Below the pieces are notes generated by a model. That model was not told the origin of the DNA and did not search any database. It saw nothing but the letters and a program-made list of their open reading frames with translations. A program made the translations under genes and the position numbers. A stretch of 60,554 bases of DNA from Erysipelotrichaceae bacterium. GTDB lineage: Bacteria > Bacillota_I > Bacilli_A > Erysipelotrichales > Erysipelotrichaceae. How positions within the stretch are numbered: the first letter of the stretch is position 1; each line of letters starts with the position of its first letter. The DNA is taken from positions 1 through 60,554 of the forward strand of contig JAFRZA010000012.1 of assembly GCA_017442805.1 (NCBI GenBank), in the 5' to 3' direction. Positions 15,992-25,246 of the stretch are shown here, piece after piece.

Positions 15992-16507
15992 ATTGTTTTC
16001 ACTTTCGCCGCCGGATACCAGCAGTTCGTTTTCCGTCAGCCATTTTAGAATTGTATCAGCCGTAAGCGAGGTGGATCCGTGTTCCTGCAGGATGCTGGAA
16101 ACGGTGATGCCTCCGTTTTCATAAAGCAGATTCTCAAGAGCCGGAAGGCTGCGGTAGCCCAGCTTGCTGAGAGCTATCTGCGCGCCTTCATTATCGCTGA
16201 CGTCAACATAGATGATCCTGTCAGCCATTATTCCGGAATTATCCTCCAGAAGAGCAGGCCAGGTGTTGTTGAAGAAATACTGCGAGTTGACCTGCGTGCG
16301 GTCGAAGAAGATGACCCTGATGGAATCGCTGCTGGCGGTAAGATGCTCCTCAAAGCGCGCCAGCGAGTAGCGGTTAGGGAAGTTATAGGTTATGACATCC
16401 GTATCGACGACATCGATGTTCTTGGGCTTGTAGGCCTGAAAGACGCTGTAGACGCCATAGAATACGGCAAACAGAAACAGGGCATAGACGACATATCTTT
16501 TCTTCAT
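15980..16507 (-). CDS. Membrane-anchored protein, possibly thioredoxin-like, unknown function
   Basis: A 175-residue protein, MKKRYVVYALFLFAVFYGVYSVFQAYKP, then a soluble part facing outside. The pattern VIFFDRTQVNSQYFFNNTWPALLED..ADRIIYVDVSDNEGAQIALSKLGYRSLPALENLLYENG resembles a thioredoxin fold, with SLP at the cis-proline position, but there is no CxxC. A redox role is therefore unlikely, and the fold is my inference. The start is the ATG at 16507 behind GGTGATAAC. A longer frame reaching 16600 has no ribosome site and crosses the dnaD promoter. Confidence 0.65.
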   Translation of the reverse strand: MKKRYVVYALFLFAVFYGVYSVFQAYKPKNIDVVDTDVITYNFPNRYSLARFEEHLTASSDSIRVIFFDRTQVNSQYFFNNTWPALLEDNSGIMADRIIYVDVSDNEGAQIALSKLGYRSLPALENLLYENGGITVSSILQEHGSTSLTADTILKWLTENELLVSGGESENNTGN

Positions 16508-16524
16508 GTTATCACCTGTCTTGT

Positions 16525-16574
16525 ATTTTAGCATAACGAATGGAGTTAGTAAATTAAGCTTATTGATATATAAT
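16525..16574. promoter_or_regulatory. Overlapping divergent promoters
   Basis: On the minus strand, TTTACT (16553-16548), 17 bases, and TAAAAT (16530-16525) preceded by TGC serve the membrane-anchored gene. On the plus strand, TATAAT (16569-16574) with a weak TTAGTA (16546-16551) serves dnaD. The two -35 boxes overlap, so the promoters should compete for polymerase. Confidence 0.6.
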
Positions 16575-16592
16575 GATATGGGAAGTGAGAAC

Positions 16593-17093
16593 ATGGACAT
16601 CTACCGGGAAAAATACTTTAACCGCCGTAACTGGATACTGGAAAACCTCAGCGCGCTGAACCTGACTGCCGCTGAGTCCCTGATCGTGCTTTTGATCGAT
16701 TTCTGCAACGAGTTTTCTCAGCCGATCGACATTCAGGTGCTTTCCCGGCTTTCCAATCTCAATAAGGAAGACGTCGATGACGCCATCGTCAAGCTGTGCT
16801 CGAAGGGCTATCTGACCATCGAGCAGTCCGGCAGCGTCATCAGTTTCAATATTGACGCCGTCTTCACGCATCATAACATCAGCTACGCGGGAGCCGAACT
16901 CTATAAGATCTTTGAGGCGGAATTCGGCAGGATCCTGAGCGAAAGGGAACTGGAAAGACTGAGCGAATGGACCAGACTGTACAGCCATGAACAGATCGTT
17001 GACGCCCTGAGGGAAGCCTCGATCAACCGTAAGCTGAACTTCAGCTTCATCGACCGCCAGCTGGCCAGTAAGGACGAAGATGGACAGAAGTGA
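16593..17093 (+). CDS. dnaD: Replication initiation protein DnaD
   Basis: Helicase-loading and DNA-remodelling protein of firmicute replication initiation. The 166 residues have an N-terminal winged helix (LNLTAAESLIVLLIDFCNEFSQPIDIQVLSRLSNLNKEDVDDAIVKLCSKGYLTIEQ) and a C-terminal DnaB_2-type helical domain ending in NRKLNFSFIDRQL. The start MDIYREKYF follows GGAAGTGAG. A longer in-frame start at 16506 would lie upstream of the promoter. It overlaps nth by 14 bases, the usual dnaD-nth pairing. Confidence 0.9.
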   Translation: MDIYREKYFNRRNWILENLSALNLTAAESLIVLLIDFCNEFSQPIDIQVLSRLSNLNKEDVDDAIVKLCSKGYLTIEQSGSVISFNIDAVFTHHNISYAGAELYKIFEAEFGRILSERELERLSEWTRLYSHEQIVDALREASINRKLNFSFIDRQLASKDEDGQK

Positions 17094-17712
17094 TCTTATC
17101 TACGAGAGTCTTCTGAAGATGTATCCTGACGCGCACTGCCAGCTTGACTACGACAGTGATTTTCAGCTGGCGGTAGCGGTACTGCTTTCCGCTCAGACGA
17201 CCGACGTTTCCGTCAATAAGGTCACAAAGCAGCTGTTTGCCCGTTATCCCGATGCCCGCAGTCTATCTGAAGCCCCTCTGGAAGAGCTGGAGAGCATAAT
17301 CCGTCAGCTCGGTCTGTTTCACGCCAAGGCCAGAAACATCAGGCAGATGGCCTCAGAAATCGTCAGGCGGCATGACGGCGTGCTTCCCAAGGATTTTGAC
17401 GGACTGACCACGCTGTCCGGCATCGGAGTCAAGTGCGCCAACGTGATAATGGCAGAGATATATCATATTCCCGCCTTCCCGGTCGACACCCATGTCAGCC
17501 GCATTGCCAGAAGACTTGGGATCGCTGAAGAAAACGACAGCCTGGCGGCTGTGGAGCGGAAACTGAGAGATTATTTTCCGGAAGAAAGGTGGATAAAGAT
17601 GCATCATCTTCTCATCTTCTTCGGACGAAACATGTGCAGGGCCCGCAATCCGCAGTGCCGAGACTGTCCGTTTACGGAATTCTGCAGAGAAAAAGCCGAC
17701 GATCAGTCATGA
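17080..17712 (+). CDS. nth: Endonuclease III
   Basis: Base-excision repair DNA glycosylase and AP lyase for oxidised pyrimidines. The 210 residues have the helix-hairpin-helix LSGIGVKCANV with the catalytic lysine near 117, the Asp of PVDTHVSRIARRLG, and the iron-sulfur ligands CRARNPQCRDCPFTEFC at the C-terminus. It is translated from within the end of dnaD. The TGA stop lies in the 3' arm of the terminator. Confidence 0.95.
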   Translation: MDRSDLIYESLLKMYPDAHCQLDYDSDFQLAVAVLLSAQTTDVSVNKVTKQLFARYPDARSLSEAPLEELESIIRQLGLFHAKARNIRQMASEIVRRHDGVLPKDFDGLTTLSGIGVKCANVIMAEIYHIPAFPVDTHVSRIARRLGIAEENDSLAAVERKLRDYFPEERWIKMHHLLIFFGRNMCRARNPQCRDCPFTEFCREKADDQS

Positions 17713-17727
17713 TCGTCAGCTTTTTTT
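17691..17727. terminator. Bidirectional terminator between nth and the PBP operon
   Basis: GACGATCA (17698-17705) pairs with TGATCGTC (17710-17717) around GTCA. GC/GC pairs further out and A and T runs on both sides serve both convergent operons. Confidence 0.9.
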
Positions 17728-20700
17728 ATGGCGTTACCGGCTCGGGCGGTTCGACGGCCTGTGAAGGAACGTTGACGGTCACGGAGATCTGATTGCTCTT
17801 GAGATCCCGCTTCGAATAGCCGTAGTAGCCGGTGATGGTATAGGTTACGGTGGAACCGGAAGTGTTGTTGATGGTGATCGAAGTCTTGTTCTTCGAACTG
17901 GTCACGATCTGCGTCTCGCCGGTGGCGTTATTGGTCACGGCGGCGCAGTACTGAACGACGCCGGTGATCAGCGAGGTATCAAACTTCCGGGTCAGCGTAT
18001 AGGTCTTGCCGTCAAAGACGATGCGTACCGTGCGTCCTGACCTGGTCGCTTCCGCGTTGGGATAGCTCGTCCAGGCGATGGTAAGCTGCTTGCTGTCGGC
18101 GTTGTAGGAAGCGCTGAAGTTCTTCAATTTGTCCAGCTTGGTCGGCACCTTGAAGGAATACTTCGAGGTGTAGGTGCTGTCATTGACGTGCTTCTTAAGA
18201 ATATAGCTGGTAGCGGACGGAGCGCTGATGGCGCCGGACTTCAGGTAGGGGTAGAGACCCTTGATGTGTCTGATTGTGGTTACTTCATCCGGTCTGGGAT
18301 TGTTGACTACCGGCTTGCCGAAGGCTTCTACCAGTGAATTAAGAAGACCGTTGACGATCTTGCCGTCGGTACGGTTGCCCTTCAGGCTGTTGGGAACGTG
18401 CGTTGTCTTGTCCATGAAGCGCCCGGTGTCGTAACCGATCCACAAAGCGAAGGTGTAGTCATTGGTACCGCCGATCATCAGGTAGTCCTTGGTGGCGTTG
18501 TCCGGCCAATTGTACTTCTTGATGATGTTCTTGTCATACAGACCGGTTCCGGTCTTTCCGTAGACGGTGTAGTCACTGTGCTTGATGAAGTTCAGTCGGC
18601 CGTTGACGATCCAGTCATCGGCGTTGCCGTTGCCGTTGACGGAGACTTCCTGAAGGTACCTGGTCAGCCAGGCAGCGCCTTCAGAAAGCACTTGTGAGCC
18701 TTCAAGGCTGCATTCGATCGGCATGCGGTCGCTGTTGATGAACTCAATGCGCCTGATGGTATGGGGCTGAATGTACTGGCCATGGGAGAGAATGACGCTC
18801 TCGGCTCCTGCCAGCTGGATCGGAGATACGCGGAAGTTCTGCATGCCGATGGCATACTGTTCATTCATGCCTTCAATGACCTTGGCGTCGACGCCGATGG
18901 ACTTCAGATAGTCCTTCATGACATCCATGCCCACCGTTTGTTCGACCCACTGGAAGAGCTTGACAGCTACGACGTTGTAGGATGTGGTGAAAGCTCTCTG
19001 CGTTGAGACGTCGCCGGCATAGCCGTGGTCCTCACCGATCCTGATCCTGGTCCAGGTCCAGTAGATCGGTTCATCGAAGATGTAATGGTTGGTGGCCAGC
19101 GGTACGTGCTCAAAGGCCATCGGATAGGTGAAGATGCCCTTTGAAGTCGAACCGGGGTTGACGCGGTTGTCGTAGGCGTAGTTGAACATCTTCTTGCCGT
19201 CGTAGTCGCGTCCGCCGCACAGACCAACCAGCTCACCGGTGTTGTTGCGGATGCAGACCAGCGAGGTGTTGATGTGTTCATCAGGGAAGGCAACGATGTT
19301 GCCTCTGGAAACCTCATCGCAATAGCTCTGAACAGTCTGGTTCATGCAGGTATAGACCAGAACCGGCGTATCGTACGGGTTGATGTCGTAGAGTTCATCC
19401 AGTTCGGCGAGAACAATGTCGATGTAGGCCTGATTGTCAACGGTCTCACCCTGGCCGTACTTGTATTCCTGGGTGCCGACGAGCAGGTTTTCGATCCTGA
19501 CGCTGCAGGCATAGCGGTATTCCTCATCGGTGATGTAGCCGTGGTTTTTCATCTGATAAAGCACTTCACCGGTACGCTTGGTGCATTCCTCCAGATGGAA
19601 ATACGGGTTATTGGTGTTGGGGGCCTGAACCAGGCCGGCCAGCAACGCGGCTTCAACAAGGGTAAGGTTGTTGCAGTCCTTGCCGAAGTAGTACTGCGAA
19701 GCAACCTGAATGCCTCTGGCGGTCTCGCCGAAGTTGACTTTATTGACATATAACTCAAAGATCTTCTCCTTGGAGACGATGTTATTGATCTTAAGAGAGT
19801 AGTAGATCTCCTGGACCTTGCGGTCAATGCCTTTTTCCGCAATGGTATCGACGGCGAAATAAGTGTTCTTGATGACCTGCATGGTCAGTGTTGAGCCGCC
19901 CTGAGCGAAACTCAGCGTCTTGATGTTTTCCAAAAAGGCCTTGGCAAAACGGGGAACGTCAAATCCAGGATGCTCGAAGAAACGCGAGTCTTCGATGGCG
20001 ACGAAGGCATCGACGACGACCTGCGGGAAGGTCGAGTAGGAAACGGATATGCGTGATTCCTGACCGATGATGGCGATCTGTTCGCCCTGGTCGTCAAAGA
20101 TACGGGTGGAGTCCTGGTTATGGATGTCGGCGATGTCCAGAACGACGTCAGTCTTGTTGAGAATGACGGCAATGGTACTGAATCCGCTTAAGGCACCGAG
20201 CAGGATGAAGAAGACGATGACGCCCATGAAGGCATTGGCAAGCCTGCGGAGCTTAAGGGCGCGGCGCTCAGAGGGTTCAAGTTCTTCCTCGAATTCTTCC
20301 GGCTGCTGTTCGGCTTCAGCCTGCTGCTGCTGTTTCTTCTGAGCCCGCTTTTCCCTGATTGAGGCGATGAATTCCCTGATCCTGGTGATTGGCCCCTTGT
20401 ATATGACTTCGCCTTCCTGAGGCTTCTTGGCAGCTTTCTTCTCTTCAATCTTCTTCTTGAGATTGCGGAAGTAATCTCTTATGTGAATGCTGAGACGGCG
20501 GAAAAGCGGAAGCTTTCCGAGCGTTTCCGGTTTCTTCAGATCGATTATGTTGCCGTCACTGTCAACGACCTGAACAGGAATGATCAGACCGTCTTCATTG
20601 AAACTCAGGCTCTCGTTCTGCGGGATCTCCTTTTTGAACAGCTTGGCCAGAATGCTTCCGAATTTGCGGAATGGAGCAAGCAGGCCGGTCAGCAGCGCGG

Positions 20701-21721
20701 TAAAGAAGGCGGCAAGGCGGGATTTCTTTCCGGAGACCTCGGGTTCTTCATCAAGAAGGAAGTTGTTTTCGTAATGCTCGATCTTCTCTTCCTTCTTGTC
20801 GGACTGTTCAGCCATCTGCTGAAGTTCGTTCTTGATGTCTTCAAGTTCCTCAGCTTCCGAAAGGTCATAGTGAACGGTATATTCTTCCTTTTTCTCAGGA
20901 CCCCCGGCAGTTTCCTGCTCATCAACACTGAAAACCGTCGGTTTCTCTGCGGATTCCGCCGTTTCCTTCTCTTTAGGGATTTCATTCTCGTCGCTTATGT
21001 CATAATAGGCAGCCTGCTGATCGGATTTTCCATCGTCTTTGTGATCTGATGAAGATTCATCATCAAGATTGAAGACCGTTTTTTCCTGATCACCGTTTTC
21101 TGAAGTTGTGGGCTTCGGTTTCTGGTTCTTTTTCTTCTTGGAAGACTTTTTCTTCTTTTTGGCAGCCGGCTGTCCGGTGGTTTCCAGATTTTCCTTCTCA
21201 TCTGAGAGTACTTCAGATGCGGTTGCGGCTTCAGCTTCCACGGCGGTATCTTCCGGAATCTCAAATACCGTTTCGCCAGCCGTTTCCCTATCTGCGTCTT
21301 CCGGAATCATGAATTCCGCTTGATTTCCGGTTTCTGCCGGAATTTCTGCTGTCTCTTCCGGAATCTCAAAAACCGCTTCAGGCGCCGTTTCCTTTACTGA
21401 CTTCTTCGAAGTCTTTTTTTCGGATTCGGACTGTGTCTTTTTCTTTTTGTTGCCGGAAGCCGTTTTCCTGCTTGCGGAAGATGCGTTCTTCCTTTCCGAA
21501 GTCTGCTCAGAGGAGCGTTTTTTCTTCGGCTTCTGAGGCTTTTCGGAATTTTCGGAAGGAGCAGAAGAAACAGCGGCCGGGGAAGCTTCCGGTTCGGAAA
21601 CAACTAAAAGATTCTGACTGTCTTCAGCAGATTCCTTGATGATTTCCTTTTCTTCGACCGGTTTGATCTCCTGGGGCTTTACAGCCGCCGGCCTTTTCTT
21701 CTTTTTCTTCTTTGCAGACAT
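17726..21721 (-). CDS. Class A penicillin-binding protein with giant N-terminal tail
   Basis: Bifunctional wall synthase: glycosyltransferase polymerises lipid II and transpeptidase cross-links it. The membrane segment is at about 496-521. GT51 follows with E577 in VAIEDSRFFEH and QGGSTLTMQ. The transpeptidase has S858-T-S-K861, S914-Y-N and K1056-T-G, then a fibronectin-like C-terminus. Before the membrane segment lie about 490 residues rich in Lys, Glu, Ser and Pro, with repeated motifs such as VFEIPEE, VFEIPED, VFNLDDE and VFSVDE. Normal PBP1A tails are under 60 residues. The start follows CGGAG. It is the downstream member of recU-PBP-PBP. Confidence 0.93.
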   Translation of the reverse strand: MSAKKKKKKRPAAVKPQEIKPVEEKEIIKESAEDSQNLLVVSEPEASPAAVSSAPSENSEKPQKPKKKRSSEQTSERKNASSASRKTASGNKKKKTQSESEKKTSKKSVKETAPEAVFEIPEETAEIPAETGNQAEFMIPEDADRETAGETVFEIPEDTAVEAEAATASEVLSDEKENLETTGQPAAKKKKKSSKKKKNQKPKPTTSENGDQEKTVFNLDDESSSDHKDDGKSDQQAAYYDISDENEIPKEKETAESAEKPTVFSVDEQETAGGPEKKEEYTVHYDLSEAEELEDIKNELQQMAEQSDKKEEKIEHYENNFLLDEEPEVSGKKSRLAAFFTALLTGLLAPFRKFGSILAKLFKKEIPQNESLSFNEDGLIIPVQVVDSDGNIIDLKKPETLGKLPLFRRLSIHIRDYFRNLKKKIEEKKAAKKPQEGEVIYKGPITRIREFIASIREKRAQKKQQQQAEAEQQPEEFEEELEPSERRALKLRRLANAFMGVIVFFILLGALSGFSTIAVILNKTDVVLDIADIHNQDSTRIFDDQGEQIAIIGQESRISVSYSTFPQVVVDAFVAIEDSRFFEHPGFDVPRFAKAFLENIKTLSFAQGGSTLTMQVIKNTYFAVDTIAEKGIDRKVQEIYYSLKINNIVSKEKIFELYVNKVNFGETARGIQVASQYYFGKDCNNLTLVEAALLAGLVQAPNTNNPYFHLEECTKRTGEVLYQMKNHGYITDEEYRYACSVRIENLLVGTQEYKYGQGETVDNQAYIDIVLAELDELYDINPYDTPVLVYTCMNQTVQSYCDEVSRGNIVAFPDEHINTSLVCIRNNTGELVGLCGGRDYDGKKMFNYAYDNRVNPGSTSKGIFTYPMAFEHVPLATNHYIFDEPIYWTWTRIRIGEDHGYAGDVSTQRAFTTSYNVVAVKLFQWVEQTVGMDVMKDYLKSIGVDAKVIEGMNEQYAIGMQNFRVSPIQLAGAESVILSHGQYIQPHTIRRIEFINSDRMPIECSLEGSQVLSEGAAWLTRYLQEVSVNGNGNADDWIVNGRLNFIKHSDYTVYGKTGTGLYDKNIIKKYNWPDNATKDYLMIGGTNDYTFALWIGYDTGRFMDKTTHVPNSLKGNRTDGKIVNGLLNSLVEAFGKPVVNNPRPDEVTTIRHIKGLYPYLKSGAISAPSATSYILKKHVNDSTYTSKYSFKVPTKLDKLKNFSASYNADSKQLTIAWTSYPNAEATRSGRTVRIVFDGKTYTLTRKFDTSLITGVVQYCAAVTNNATGETQIVTSSKNKTSITINNTSGSTVTYTITGYYGYSKRDLKSNQISVTVNVPSQAVEPPEPVTP

Positions 21722-21745
21722 GTTAATTCTCCGGGAAACTGATTA

Positions 21746-24475
21746 TCAGAAATTGAAATAGTCAAATATCAGAGCGTCACCCTCATCGCCGGGATCGACA
21801 GGATCAACGGGATCGACGGGATCATCCGGGTTCGGATCTGGTGGCGTGGGATGACGGCCAGGTACGGTTACTCTGACGGTAATGCAGTTGGAACGGATGC
21901 CGACGGCGCTGTAGGCGTAATAGCCGACGACTTCATAAACGATGTCATGGTCGGTATCGTTCTTGATCGTATAACTGGCGTTGGCCAGGCCTGAAGAGTA
22001 ATAGTTGGTCTCTCCGGTCTCGGTATTGGTTATGTCGCAGCTGTAGGTAACTACGCCGTCGATCCAGGAACGGTCAAAGCCGCGGGCGCCGGTATAGGTC
22101 TTGTTGCGGTAGACCATTTCCTTGGTTTCCTCAGCGATGACCAGAGCGCTGGCATCGGGATAGGCAGCCCATGCGCAGTTGAGAACCTTGCTGGTTTCGT
22201 TATAGGTTGCCGTAAATGAATTGATCGACTGTATCTCGGCGTTGGATTCATATGTCGCGAAACTGCCGTTACCGGCCAGGATGTAGCTGGTGGCGATATA
22301 GGCGGGATCGCAGTATTCCGGCGGAGTGGTGTACGGATAAATGCCGCGGATGTGGCTGATCGAGATGACGCTTGAAGGCTTGTTGTTGGCGTTCTTGGGT
22401 GCGCCGAAAGCCTCGTAGGCGGCTTCAAGCAGTCCTCTGGCGGTCTTGCCGTCGTTACGTGATTTCTTGTATTCAGATGAAATGTAGGTCGTTTCATCAA
22501 TGTGCTGGCCGGTATCGAAACCCATCCAGAAGGCGAAACTGTAGTCGTTGGTTCCGCCGATCATCAGCCAGTCCTTGGCCGCTGATCTGGGGTATTTGTA
22601 CTTTCTTCTGATCCTCTTGTCGTACAGAGAGGTACCGGTCTTGCCGTAGACGGTATATTTGCTGCTCTTGATCTCCTGAAGACGTCCGTTGGGTTTCCAG
22701 TCGGAAGCGGTGGAGTTGCCGTTAACACTGACCTGCTGCAAATATCTGGTAAGCCAGGCAGCGCCGTCGGAGAGCACCTGCGTCTGCGCCGGCTGAGCGT
22801 CGATCGGTTCTTCAGTGGAGTTGATGAATTCAATTCTGGTAATGGTATGAGGCTGGGTATACAGTCCGTTGGAAAGGATGACGCTTTCAGCGGCAGCCAT
22901 CTGGATCGGTGAAGCCAGGAAGTTCTGTTCGCCGATGGCGTACTGTTCGTTGACGCCGTTATAGACGGAAGCGTCAATGCCAATGTTCTTCATGTATTCC
23001 TTGATGGTTTCCACGCCGACGGTCTCAGCCACCCACCTGAACAGCTTGACCGCGCAGACGTTATATGAAGAGGTAAAGGCTCTCTGTGCTGATACGTCGC
23101 CCTGATAGCCGCCGTCTTCGGTGATCAGATAGCTTGATCCGGCCCAGGTCATCGGTCCGTCTTCACTGTAGTAGTTGGTTCCCAGACCGGTGTACTCAAA
23201 GGCCAGAGGATAGGTAAGGATTCCCTTGGCGGTTGAACCGGGGTTGACGCGGTTGTCGTAGGCGTAGTTGAACATCTTGACGCCGTCATAGTCACGGCCG
23301 CCGCATAATCCGACGATCAGGCCGGTGTAGTTCTGCAGCAGAACGACGGAGACGTTGGCATAGCCGTTGGGGAAGTTGATGATGTTGCCGCGGGAAAGCT
23401 CGTCACAGTATTCCTGAACATGCTTGTTCATTCCGGTGTAGATGCGCACGGGGGTGTTATAGGGATTGATGTTGTAGACATCAACGCATTCCGCCAGGAC
23501 GACGTCGATGTAGGCCTGGTAGTCTACTGTCGTGCCGGTTCCGAACTGCTTGTCTGACTTGCCGTTGAGCAGGTTTTCCAGTTTGATGGAGCAGTTATAG
23601 GCGTATTCGTCTTCGGTAATGTAGCCGTGGTTCTTCATCTGGTAGAGAACTTCCTTAGTCCTCTTGGTACATTCGTCAAGATGATAGTAGGGGTTGTTGA
23701 GGTTAGGAGCGTTGATGATGCCGGCCAGCATGGCGGCTTCCACGGTAGTAAGTTCGGTACAGTCCTTGCCGAAGTAATACTGGGAAGCGACCTGGATGCC
23801 GCGGGCATTGGCGCCGAAGTTGACCTTGTTAACGTATAATTCGAAGATCTTCTCCTTGGTTACGATGTTGTTGATCTTCAGTGAGTAGTAGATTTCCTGG
23901 ACCTTGCGGTCAATGCCTTTTTCCGCGATGGTATCAACGGCGAAATAGGTGTTCTTTATGACCTGCATGGTCAGCGTGGAGCCGCCCTGGGCGAAGCTCA
24001 GAGACTTGATGTTTTCGAGGAATGCCTTGGCGAAACGCGGAACGTCAAATCCGGTATGCTCGAAGAAACGGGAGTCCTCGACGGCGACGAAGGCATCGAC
24101 GACCGACTGCGGCAGTGAACCGTAGGGGTAGGAGATGCGTGACTCGGAACCGACGATGGCGATCTGTTCACCCTGGTCATCGTAGATAAGCGAGGAGTCA
24201 TGAGAGCGCAGGTCGCTGGTGTCAAGGACAACGTCAGTCTTGGAAAGAATGACCTTGATGATGCTGACACCGCTGAGAGCGCCCAAGAGCACGCAGAAAA
24301 CGACAAAACCCATCAGGGCATTGACGACTTTTCTTCTCTTCACGGATCTCTGGTATCTCTGCTTCTGCTTTTCCTTTTTCATCTGTAATTTTATCTTTTC
24401 GTCTTCTTCAGGGGTGCTAACCGGTGTTTCAGACAGGTTTTCAATGTTATCGTTATTTACCTGGATATCATCCAT
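21746..24475 (-). CDS. Class A penicillin-binding protein (PBP1A/PonA type)
   Basis: A 909-residue paralogue of the downstream PBP, with a short basic N-terminal tail. The membrane segment is about 52-77, GT51 has E133 in VAVEDSRFFEH, and the transpeptidase serine is in PGSTAKG near 414, followed by SYN and KTG motifs. The C-terminus carries a fibronectin-like region and a tail of Pro-Asp repeats (PDDPVDPVDPVDPGD). The ATG follows the recU stop directly, with its GGAGGG inside recU, the conserved recU-ponA coupling. The catalytic part aligns with the downstream gene without visible gaps, which suggests tandem duplication. Confidence 0.94.
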   Translation of the reverse strand: MDDIQVNNDNIENLSETPVSTPEEDEKIKLQMKKEKQKQRYQRSVKRRKVVNALMGFVVFCVLLGALSGVSIIKVILSKTDVVLDTSDLRSHDSSLIYDDQGEQIAIVGSESRISYPYGSLPQSVVDAFVAVEDSRFFEHTGFDVPRFAKAFLENIKSLSFAQGGSTLTMQVIKNTYFAVDTIAEKGIDRKVQEIYYSLKINNIVTKEKIFELYVNKVNFGANARGIQVASQYYFGKDCTELTTVEAAMLAGIINAPNLNNPYYHLDECTKRTKEVLYQMKNHGYITEDEYAYNCSIKLENLLNGKSDKQFGTGTTVDYQAYIDVVLAECVDVYNINPYNTPVRIYTGMNKHVQEYCDELSRGNIINFPNGYANVSVVLLQNYTGLIVGLCGGRDYDGVKMFNYAYDNRVNPGSTAKGILTYPLAFEYTGLGTNYYSEDGPMTWAGSSYLITEDGGYQGDVSAQRAFTSSYNVCAVKLFRWVAETVGVETIKEYMKNIGIDASVYNGVNEQYAIGEQNFLASPIQMAAAESVILSNGLYTQPHTITRIEFINSTEEPIDAQPAQTQVLSDGAAWLTRYLQQVSVNGNSTASDWKPNGRLQEIKSSKYTVYGKTGTSLYDKRIRRKYKYPRSAAKDWLMIGGTNDYSFAFWMGFDTGQHIDETTYISSEYKKSRNDGKTARGLLEAAYEAFGAPKNANNKPSSVISISHIRGIYPYTTPPEYCDPAYIATSYILAGNGSFATYESNAEIQSINSFTATYNETSKVLNCAWAAYPDASALVIAEETKEMVYRNKTYTGARGFDRSWIDGVVTYSCDITNTETGETNYYSSGLANASYTIKNDTDHDIVYEVVGYYAYSAVGIRSNCITVRVTVPGRHPTPPDPNPDDPVDPVDPVDPGDEGDALIFDYFNF

Positions 24476-25048
24476 TTACTTTCCCTCCAATATGTACTGG
24501 TCAATGACCTTGAGATAGTCAACCTTAATAAGGTAATTGTATGGTATCAGGATACCGTTTTCCGCAAACCATTTATGAGGGATGCTCTTGCGGGTCGCCG
24601 ATCTGAGATAGTTGATGATCTTGGCGGCGAAAACGAAATAGGTTTCGTTGAGATTGTAGAAGCGCACGATCACGAAGGCAATGCCACCGTAGCGGATGAC
24701 CCTTTCCATGTGGGCCAGCTGATGCGGATGGATCATTGATGAGACCAGTGAAGTCTTCGACTGGGTCTCCTTGGCTTCGAAATCGATGTAGAGGCTTTTG
24801 TAGACACCGTTGTAATCGGTAGTTGAAGGTGTCTGGAAATAGGCCTCGGTTATCTTGGCGGTGGCTCTGGACTTGTATTCCACCTTGGTTATCTGAATCG
24901 GCGTGGGCTTCTTGTAGACAGCCGCGATGTCCGCTTCCAGATAATACTTGTTTGTCGCGTTCAGATCGTCTTCCAGCGACATTCCTCTTCGGCCGTAGTC
25001 GATGGTCTTATCGACCTTGACATGCGATCCGTCAGGGTAGTTTATCAT
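24476..25048 (-). CDS. recU: Holliday junction resolvase RecU
   Basis: Cuts Holliday junctions during recombination and segregation. The 190 residues contain DYGRRGMSLEDDLNATNKYY, EYKSRATAKITEAYF and the nuclease motif DFEAKET, then HPHQL and KSIPHKWF typical of the family. ATG 25048 is chosen because AAGGTGAT lies just upstream. The longer frame to 25168 would run through the promoter and the opposite rplU promoter. First gene of the recU-PBP-PBP operon. Confidence 0.93.
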   Translation of the reverse strand: MINYPDGSHVKVDKTIDYGRRGMSLEDDLNATNKYYLEADIAAVYKKPTPIQITKVEYKSRATAKITEAYFQTPSTTDYNGVYKSLYIDFEAKETQSKTSLVSSMIHPHQLAHMERVIRYGGIAFVIVRFYNLNETYFVFAAKIINYLRSATRKSIPHKWFAENGILIPYNYLIKVDYLKVIDQYILEGK

Positions 25049-25064
25049 AAGAATCACCTTAGTA

Positions 25065-25093
25065 ATTATACACTCATAATTATTGAAAGACAA
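25065..25093 (-). promoter_or_regulatory. recU operon promoter
   Basis: On the minus strand, TTGTCT (25093-25088), a 17-base spacer, and TATAAT (25070-25065). It faces away from the rplU promoter 14 bases away. Confidence 0.7.
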
Positions 25094-25106
25094 ATTAAGA
25101 AAACAG

Positions 25107-25135
25107 TTGATTTTGATAGGGGGATATGCTAGTAT
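25107..25135 (+). promoter_or_regulatory. rplU promoter
   Basis: TTGATT (25107-25112), 17 bases, and TAGTAT (25130-25135) with an upstream TGC extension. Transcription should begin near 25142. Confidence 0.65.
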
Positions 25136-25141
25136 TTTCGT

Positions 25142-25236
25142 GTTGCAGTCTCCACTGTGGGATTTCAACCGCTCTGAATAAGGTATTTAAGCGTATTTTA
25201 CCACCTTAACAGGCGAGTCTAGATTAAACAAGGAGG
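25142..25236 (+). promoter_or_regulatory. L21 ribosomal-protein leader
   Basis: The region between the rplU promoter and its ribosome site resembles the structured L21 leader found before rplU in many Bacillota, including the segments AAGGTATTTAAGCG, CCACCTTAACAGGCG and GTCTAGATT. AAGGT and ACCTT can pair. It would let L21 or another product of the operon repress its own mRNA. The identification is by resemblance only. Confidence 0.6.
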
Positions 25237-25246
25237 TGTAATTGTA

